DNA of 64,000 bases from Arthrobacter sp. OY3WO11. Its GTDB lineage: Bacteria > Actinomycetota > Actinomycetes > Actinomycetales > Micrococcaceae. The translations under genes were made by a program, and so were the position numbers. Below are positions 58,527 to 64,000 of the stretch, one piece after another. The stretch is from NCBI RefSeq assembly GCF_001641125.1, contig NZ_LWLP01000001.1:318156-382155 (forward strand), in the 5' to 3' direction. Below the pieces are notes generated by a model. That model was not told where the DNA came from. It made no database searches and worked only from the letters and a program-made list of their open reading frames with translations. Each line of letters starts with the position of its first letter. Within the stretch, counting starts at the first letter, position 1.

Positions 58527-59717
58527 CTAGACCTTCTGCCACTGGCTGGAGTTGGCGGCGCTGGCCTCCACGGCAGCCAGGACCCGCTGGACCTGCAGGG
58601 CATCCGCGAAGGACGGCTCCGGCTGGCGGCCCTCTCCGATTGCTGTGACCAGGTCCACCACCTGGTGGGTGAAACCGTGCTCATATCCCAGGCCGTGGCC
58701 GGTGGGCCACCAGTTGCCGACGTACGGGTGCTCGGGTTCGGTGACGAAGATTTTCCGGAAGCCGGCGTCAGGGGACTCCGCCGCGTCGTAGAAGGACAGG
58801 ACGTTCATGTCCTCGAAATCGAAGGCGAGGGAGCCTTTGGTGCCGTTCAGTTCCAAGCGCATGGCGTTCTTCCGGCCCAGCGCGTACCGCGTGGCTTCAA
58901 AGACGCCGATCGCGCCTGCGGAGGCACCGCCGTCGAACTTTGCGCTGAAGATGGCGGCGTCATCCACGGTGACCTTCCCGCGGGGCGCGTCGCCGCTGAG
59001 GTCGCCGTGGCCGCCCAGGCCCACAAGGTCGCCGGCCAGCGGGCGTTCCGGGACAAATGTTTCGAGCAGCGCCGAGACGCCGGTGATGCTCTGGCCGGCC
59101 ACCCACTGGGCGGCGTCGATGCTGTGCGCACCGATGTCGCCAAGGGACCCGGACCCGGACTTGCTCTTGTCCAGCCGCCAGGTCATGGGGGCGTTGGCGT
59201 CGGAGAGCCAGTCCTGCAGGTACTGCGCCCGGATGTGGCGGATCTCGCCCAGCCTGCCTTGCTCCACGAACCGTTTGGCCAGCGCCAGCGCCGGGGTGCG
59301 GCGGTAGCTGAAGCCGCACATGGACACGACTCCCTGCTTGGCGGCGGCCTCGGCAGCGAGGGTCATCCGCTCGGCTTCCTCCACGGAGTTCGCCAGCGGC
59401 TTCTCGCACAGCACGTGCTTGCCGGCCTCGAGGGCAGCGATGGCGATCTCGGCGTGGGTGTCGCCGGGCGTGCAGATGTCGATCAGGTCGATGTCGTCGC
59501 GCTCGATCAGGCGGCGCCAGTCAGTCTCCACCGAGTCCCAGCCCAGCTTGTCCGCGGCTGCCTTTGCAGCGTCGGCGTTCCGGCCGGCGACGGCGGTCAG
59601 CTGAGGCTGCAGCGGCAGGTCGAAAAACCGCGGCGCGGTGCGCCAGGCGTGGGAGTGGGCGGCGCCCATGAAGGCGTAACCTACCATGCCGACGCGAAGG
59701 GGCTGTGCGGGGGTCAT
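58527..59717 (-). CDS. Gfo/Idh/MocA-family oxidoreductase (operon copy 1)
   Basis: A 396-residue NAD(P)-dependent sugar oxidoreductase with [17 protein letters not shown], the EKPLA motif in LCEKPLANS, and [13 protein letters not shown] carrying the catalytic His/Asp region. The AHSHAW variant of the N-terminal motif occurs in enzymes acting on glycosides and inositol-like compounds. First catabolic gene after the ABC transporter. Confidence 0.87.
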   Translation of the reverse strand: MTPAQPLRVGMVGYAFMGAAHSHAWRTAPRFFDLPLQPQLTAVAGRNADAAKAAADKLGWDSVETDWRRLIERDDIDLIDICTPGDTHAEIAIAALEAGKHVLCEKPLANSVEEAERMTLAAEAAAKQGVVSMCGFSYRRTPALALAKRFVEQGRLGEIRHIRAQYLQDWLSDANAPMTWRLDKSKSGSGSLGDIGAHSIDAAQWVAGQSITGVSALLETFVPERPLAGDLVGLGGHGDLSGDAPRGKVTVDDAAIFSAKFDGGASAGAIGVFEATRYALGRKNAMRLELNGTKGSLAFDFEDMNVLSFYDAAESPDAGFRKIFVTEPEHPYVGNWWPTGHGLGYEHGFTHQVVDLVTAIGEGRQPEPSFADALQVQRVLAAVEASAANSSQWQKV

Positions 59718-59747
59718 GTGTCTGTCCTTTCGTGAAGTTCCTGGTTG

Positions 59748-60653
59748 TTACTTGCTGAAGCCGGCGGTGAGGCCGCTGAGCAGCTGCCGGCGGCCCACGA
59801 CGTAGAGCACCAGGATTGGCAGGGTGCTGAGCACCACTGAGGCAAGCACGGCCGGGATGTTGACGCTGTATTCGCCCTGGAAGGTCCACAGCGCCAGGGG
59901 AAGGACGCGCAGGCCGGGGCTCTGGGTGAGGACCAGCGGAAGCAGGAATCCGTTCCAGACGTGCAGGCCGTTGTAGATGGCGACGGTCACGATTGCAGGG
60001 CGGGTCAGCGGCAGGGCAAGCCGCCACATGGTCTGCCACTCGCTGCAGCCGTCCAGCCGCATCGACTCGAAGAGTTCGTTCGGGACGTCGCGGATGAAGT
60101 TGGACAGGATCAGCACGGTCAGCGGGATGGCAAAGGCAATGGAGGGAAGCATCAGCGCCAGCAGGCTGTCGTAAAGGTTCAGCCGGATGATCATCAGGTA
60201 GATCGGGATGATGGTGGCCTGCAGCGGGATCGCCAGTCCCATCAGGAACATGCCGTTGACCAGCTTGAGGAACCTGCCCTTGCCCCGGACAATCGCGAAG
60301 GCGGCCATGAAGGAGATCAGGACCGTGGGGATGACGGCACCGAGCGTGACGATGGTGCTGTTCATGAAGTACTGCGCGAAGTCGGCCTCAAGGACCATCT
60401 GGTAGTTTTCCAGCGTCGGGGAGGTGGGAACCGCCAGCGGATTCTGGCCGAAGTACCCTTCCTGGGTCTTCAGGCTGGTGATGACCACGTAGTAGATCGG
60501 AATAATGATGATGGCCAGCCAAATCCAGCCGCCGAGGCCTGCCGGGACGTTCAGCCGCCTCATCCGGTTACCGAGTCCCCGCTTGGGGGCGGCCGGGTTG
60601 GGCCGGGAACCGGTGGGAGTTTCCTCCGCGTTGCTTTTCAGGACGGTGCTCAC
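59748..60653 (-). CDS. Carbohydrate ABC transporter permease (MalG type)
   Basis: A 301-residue inner-membrane permease with six segments. The EAA loop, which contacts the ATPase, is near ELFESMRLDGCSEWQTMWRL. The start is GTG at 60653, two bases past the upstream permease stop. No ATPase gene is in the operon, so a shared MsiK-type ATPase elsewhere is likely, as in many actinobacteria. Confidence 0.9.
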   Translation of the reverse strand: MSTVLKSNAEETPTGSRPNPAAPKRGLGNRMRRLNVPAGLGGWIWLAIIIIPIYYVVITSLKTQEGYFGQNPLAVPTSPTLENYQMVLEADFAQYFMNSTIVTLGAVIPTVLISFMAAFAIVRGKGRFLKLVNGMFLMGLAIPLQATIIPIYLMIIRLNLYDSLLALMLPSIAFAIPLTVLILSNFIRDVPNELFESMRLDGCSEWQTMWRLALPLTRPAIVTVAIYNGLHVWNGFLLPLVLTQSPGLRVLPLALWTFQGEYSVNIPAVLASVVLSTLPILVLYVVGRRQLLSGLTAGFSK

Positions 60654-60654
60654 C

Positions 60655-61602
60655 CTACATACCTTCCAATTGGCTGCCCTGCTTGTCCTTGCCTCCAAGG
60701 CGCTGGAGGAACAGGGCGAGTGCAAGGCCGATGAGTACGAGAATGACGGCGATGACGCTGGCCGGGCCCATGAGGTTGGCCCGGAAGCCCCGCAGGTACA
60801 TGTCCAGGGCAAGGATCCGCGTGGAGTTGCCCGGACCGCCGCCGGTGAGGACGAAGATCAGGTCGAAGTACGTCAGGGACCCCACCACCATCAGGGTGGA
60901 GGAGGTGATGATGGTGTACTTCAGCTGCGGGAGGGTGATGTGGAAGAACTGCTTGATGGTTCCCGCCCCGTCGATTTCCGCTGCCTCGTAGAGTGACCTG
61001 GGAATCTGCCGCACCCCGCCCTGGTAGATGAGCGTGTGGAAGGGGACGAACTGCCAGGCGATCACGAAGATGACCAACCCCAGCGCCAACTGGGGGACGC
61101 CCAGCCAGTCCTGCGCCAGGAAAGGCAGCCCCAGCCCGGTAGCCAGGCCGAAGTTCGGGTCCAGCAGGGCCTTGAAGGCGATGGCGACTGCCGCCGATGA
61201 GAGCAGCAGCGGCAGGAAGTACAGCACGGCCAGGGCGGCCCGGTAACGCTGGCTTCCCGCGGTGAAGACACCCAAAAGGAGGCTGATGGGGGTCTGGACC
61301 AGCCAGGAGGCGATCATGATCAGGAAGGTCAGTCCCAGGGCGTTATACAGCCCCGGGTCCGCGAGCACGGAGAACCAGTTGCCCAGCCCTGCCGACCCGA
61401 TGGCACCGATGCCGTCCCAACTGGCGAAGCTCAGGATCAGGACGCCGGCCAGCGGCACCACGGCGAACGCCAGGAAGAAGAACAGTGCAGGCACTGTCAG
61501 CCAGGCGAGGGCGGCATTACGTTGGCCGCCATGGCCGGGGTCGCCCTTGGGGCGGCCGGCCCGGGCGGCAGGCTTCCGGGTAGTGGAGACGGCGTTACTC
61601 AT
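60655..61602 (-). CDS. Carbohydrate ABC transporter permease (MalF type)
   Basis: A 315-residue permease with a charged 30-residue N-terminus and six membrane segments. The EAA loop is SLYEAAEIDGAGTIKQFFH. Its ATG overlaps the stop of the substrate-binding protein gene. Partner of the MalG-type permease. Confidence 0.9.
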   Translation of the reverse strand: MSNAVSTTRKPAARAGRPKGDPGHGGQRNAALAWLTVPALFFFLAFAVVPLAGVLILSFASWDGIGAIGSAGLGNWFSVLADPGLYNALGLTFLIMIASWLVQTPISLLLGVFTAGSQRYRAALAVLYFLPLLLSSAAVAIAFKALLDPNFGLATGLGLPFLAQDWLGVPQLALGLVIFVIAWQFVPFHTLIYQGGVRQIPRSLYEAAEIDGAGTIKQFFHITLPQLKYTIITSSTLMVVGSLTYFDLIFVLTGGGPGNSTRILALDMYLRGFRANLMGPASVIAVILVLIGLALALFLQRLGGKDKQGSQLEGM

Positions 61603-62927
61603 TTTCCGAGGGTTGCATTCATGTTCTCGGCGAACTGCTGCGGGGTGATCGACTTCAGGAACAGCTGGTCGATGTTGTTCAGCAGGGCTTCAGCCGCGGT
61701 GGGGCTCAGGGCCTGGTCCCACGACTGCTGGAAGTTGGGGGCGTTCTTGGCCAGGTCGTAGACAAAGTTCAGGAAGTCCTTGTCCTCGGAGGTGTTGAGC
61801 TTGTCCTCGATGCCGTTGACGATCGGGACGGAGCCGGAGTTGATGTAGGTATCGATGACCGTCTCGGTCAGGATGCCGTCCTTGAAGAACTTCTTCGCCG
61901 TCTCCTTTTCCGCGTCGGTGGCCTTGGAAGAGATCGACATGTACTGGGCAGGGTTTCCCACGCCGTTCTTCGGATCGCCCTTGCCGCCGGCAACCGTTGG
62001 GAACTGGACGAATCCCAGCTTCCCGTCCTGGACGAAGTTCTGGCCGCCCTTCTTCATGGCGCCGTAGGTCCAGGAACCGTGCAGCATCATGGCTGCCTTG
62101 CCCGTGAACAGCAGGGCCTGGTCCGCATTGGAGTCCGCCGCGATGGACGAGAAGCCCTTGATGAAACCGTCAGCGGAGACGAGCTCCTGGATCTTGGTTC
62201 CGGTTTCGATGACGGCGGGATCCATCCAGGAGTCCGGCTTGCCCTCAAAGATGGCGGTGAACACTTCGGCGCCGCCGATGCGGTCCAGCAGGTATTCCAG
62301 CCACATCATGGAGGTCCACCTGGACTGGCCACCCAGGGAGAAGGGTGCCACGCCCATGTCGTTGAAAGTCTTGACCAGGGACATCACGTCATCCCAGGTC
62401 TTGGGCGGCTGGGCCCCCGCCTTTTCGAACAGTTCCTTGTTGTAGAACAGGACGATCGGGGCGACGTACTGGTTAGGCAGTGCGTAGATCTTTCCGTTGA
62501 CCGTGGCCGCACCGAACGACGCCGGGAAGAACTTCTCCTTCAGGTCCGGGTTCTCGTCGAACCAGCCGGTCAGGTCATCCACCTGGTTGGCCTCGGCATA
62601 CGTTTTCAGGGTGCCGCCGCCCCAGCCGTAGATGATGGTGGGGGCCTGGCCTGCGCCGATGGCGGTCTTGATCTTGGTCTTGTAGGCGTCGTTCTGGAAG
62701 TAGGTGACGGCGATCTTGTTGTCCGGGTTCGCGGAGGTGAACGCGTCCACGGCCTTCTGCATGGTGGTCTGGTTGGGTTCGCCGGAGAGGTACCACATGC
62801 TGGCGCCCCCGCCGCTGCTGGAGGTGCCCGGTCCCGACGTCCCGCAGGCAGTGGCCGTCATGGCGGCGAAGGGGGTGAGGGCGGCAAGGGCGAGGAATGA
62901 GCGGCGGGAGGTCTGGGATTGCTTCAT
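61599..62927 (-). CDS. Sugar ABC transporter substrate-binding lipoprotein
   Basis: A 442-residue family-1 binding protein. The signal has a twin-arginine-like SRRSFLALAAL and a cysteine at 28 (ATAC), so it is probably a lipoprotein. Mature-part motifs such as GKIYALPNQYVAPIVLFYNKE fit oligosaccharide-binding proteins. First gene of the 11-gene operon, facing a LacI gene. Confidence 0.9.
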   Translation of the reverse strand: MKQSQTSRRSFLALAALTPFAAMTATACGTSGPGTSSSGGGASMWYLSGEPNQTTMQKAVDAFTSANPDNKIAVTYFQNDAYKTKIKTAIGAGQAPTIIYGWGGGTLKTYAEANQVDDLTGWFDENPDLKEKFFPASFGAATVNGKIYALPNQYVAPIVLFYNKELFEKAGAQPPKTWDDVMSLVKTFNDMGVAPFSLGGQSRWTSMMWLEYLLDRIGGAEVFTAIFEGKPDSWMDPAVIETGTKIQELVSADGFIKGFSSIAADSNADQALLFTGKAAMMLHGSWTYGAMKKGGQNFVQDGKLGFVQFPTVAGGKGDPKNGVGNPAQYMSISSKATDAEKETAKKFFKDGILTETVIDTYINSGSVPIVNGIEDKLNTSEDKDFLNFVYDLAKNAPNFQQSWDQALSPTAAEALLNNIDQLFLKSITPQQFAENMNATLGK

Positions 62928-62980
62928 TGCTTCTCCATCTGAAATTGCTTCGTTGCAAATGTTTGGGCGTGAGCTCTACC

Positions 62981-62997
62981 AACATTTTCGAAATGTT
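62981..62997. promoter_or_regulatory. Probable LacI operator upstream of the sugar ABC operon
   Basis: AACATTT-TCG-AAATGTT has perfect 7-base arms around TCG. It lies 54 bases before the binding-protein start. A related site, CTTT-TCG-AAAG, precedes the lacI gene. Confidence 0.6.
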
Positions 62998-63138
62998 TCG
63001 ACTACGTGATTTCGGTCACGGTCTAAACTAAAGGCCCGGAGTAGCAAAGGTCAAGGCCCAATTATGGAGGTTTGTTTCGACGGCAACCGCCGAGTCCTTG
63101 ACCGAGGCGGCGCAAAACTGAACAATGAGTCAACGAAA

Positions 63139-63149
63139 CTTTTCGAAAG
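63139..63149. promoter_or_regulatory. Probable second LacI operator
   Basis: CTTTTCGAAAG shares the TTTTCGAAA core of the site at 62981 and ends eleven bases before the lacI ATG, consistent with autoregulation. Confidence 0.5.
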
Positions 63150-63159
63150 GTCTCAATAG

Positions 63160-64000
63160 ATGGCAACGAAGATCCCGGAACGGGCCAAGCCGACGCTTGC
63201 CTCCGTTGCCCAGCAGGCCGGGGTCTCAGTGCCCACCGTCTCTAAGGTGGTGAATGGGCGCGAAGACGTATCGCCGGACACCCGGGAACGCGTCTTGGCT
63301 GTGTTGCAGCAGGCGGGATACCAGTCCCCGCTGCAGCGCCGTTCCTCCGGGGAGACCGGCACGGTAGTTGAAGTGGTTATCGATGTCCTCGATTCCGCGT
63401 ACACCATCCAGGTCCTCAACGGCGTGCTGCAGTCCGCCGCCGATGCCGACGTCGAAATCCTGGTCAGCGTCACCGGTCCCGCCAGCGAGGGCCGGCGCAG
63501 TCCCGAGCGCCGTGCCCAGCGCATGGTGGACGAGGGCAGGGTGGGAATGATTGTGGTGACGTCAGCCTTCAGTGAGACGCAGCTGCACCCTTTCCGCCGC
63601 CGCCAGATTCCCGTCGTCGTGATTGACCCGCTCAACCCGCCCTCCGCTGACGTGGTCAGCATAGGGGCCACCAACTGGGCCGGCGGCAAGGCGGCCACGG
63701 AACACCTGCTGGAGCTTGGGCACCGCCGCATCGCGTACATCGGCGGCATAGAGAAGGCCGAATGCAACCAGGCGCGGCTGCACGGCTACATGGCCGCACT
63801 CATGGCGCACGGCGTGCAGGTGGACCCGCAGTACATCTATTCCGGCGGCAGGTTCCGCCGGGAAAGCGGCGTCAAGGGGCTGAAGGCGCTGCTCGAGTTG
63901 GACAAGCTCCCGACGGCGATCTTCGCCGGCAGTGACACCATCGCCCTGGGTATTCTTGGTGAGGCCGCCCGACACGGTATCCGGGTTCCCGAAGACCTGA
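63160..64000 (+). CDS. LacI-family transcriptional regulator, partial
   Basis: The first 280 residues of a LacI-type repressor, cut by the window end. The helix-turn-helix is LASVAQQAGVSVPTVSKVVNG, then the ligand domain with VVEVVIDVLDSAY and the repeated domain motif LLELGHRRIAYIGG. It starts with ATG at 63160. It faces the sugar ABC operon and is its likely repressor, with an imported glycoside or derivative as inducer. Confidence 0.9.
   Translation, partial: MATKIPERAKPTLASVAQQAGVSVPTVSKVVNGREDVSPDTRERVLAVLQQAGYQSPLQRRSSGETGTVVEVVIDVLDSAYTIQVLNGVLQSAADADVEILVSVTGPASEGRRSPERRAQRMVDEGRVGMIVVTSAFSETQLHPFRRRQIPVVVIDPLNPPSADVVSIGATNWAGGKAATEHLLELGHRRIAYIGGIEKAECNQARLHGYMAALMAHGVQVDPQYIYSGGRFRRESGVKGLKALLELDKLPTAIFAGSDTIALGILGEAARHGIRVPEDL

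Overview
The window is high-GC DNA from an actinobacterium, most likely an Arthrobacter/Pseudarthrobacter-type member of the Micrococcaceae. This rests on the GC-rich codon third positions, GTG starts, an MptB-type polyprenyl-phosphomannose mannosyltransferase, a sugar ABC operon without its own ATPase, and the density of carbohydrate operons controlled by LacI, AraC, GntR and LysR regulators. I see no rRNA, tRNA, CRISPR array, phage gene or intact insertion sequence. All identifications come from reading the sequence; no database search was run.

Left part (1-16 kb): a partial rsgA, an Nramp-fold transporter whose metal-binding motifs are replaced, a zinc-ribbon protein, a membrane diguanylate cyclase and mptB. 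Next is a tightly overlapping minus-strand operon: acetate/acyl-CoA ligase, E1-alpha, E1-beta, an E2 with two subunit-binding domains, and a free-standing acyl carrier protein. Facing it are a Trypco1-type small protein and a phosphoribosyltransferase/dienelactone-hydrolase fusion. Two tandem GT-C (GT87-like) membrane glycosyltransferases follow; both appear able to start at ATT codons.

Middle part (16-33.6 kb): small hypothetical proteins, an S66 peptidase, a methyltransferase, an SDR divergent from a GntR/MFS pair sharing a TTGTATACAA operator, a coupled MOSC/UvrA-like pair, and an AraC/VOC pair. A tricarboxylate-type operon then runs PrpF, TctC, TctA-TctB fusion and UspA. It ends at a strong hairpin and is divergent from a LysR gene, with a perfect T-N11-A palindrome between them.

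Right part (33.6-64 kb) is carbohydrate catabolism. It holds a DUF5107/TPR protein with two glycoside hydrolases and an AraC regulator. A rearranged zone (41.6-43.5 kb) carries a truncated GNAT gene and unusual palindromes. A LacI-controlled TRAP locus for a probable sugar acid has the same 20-bp operator at two promoters. Finally an 11-gene minus-strand operon (52.9-51.3 kb end to 62.9 kb start) encodes an ABC importer, two Gfo/Idh oxidoreductases, two TIM-barrel isomerases, ThuA, a DhaK-DhaL kinase, an RpiB-like isomerase and a 3HCDH-fold dehydrogenase. It faces a second LacI gene cut by the window end. The logic suggests import of a glycoside or polyol, oxidation and epimerisation, then phosphorylation of a short ketose and entry into the pentose-phosphate pathway.
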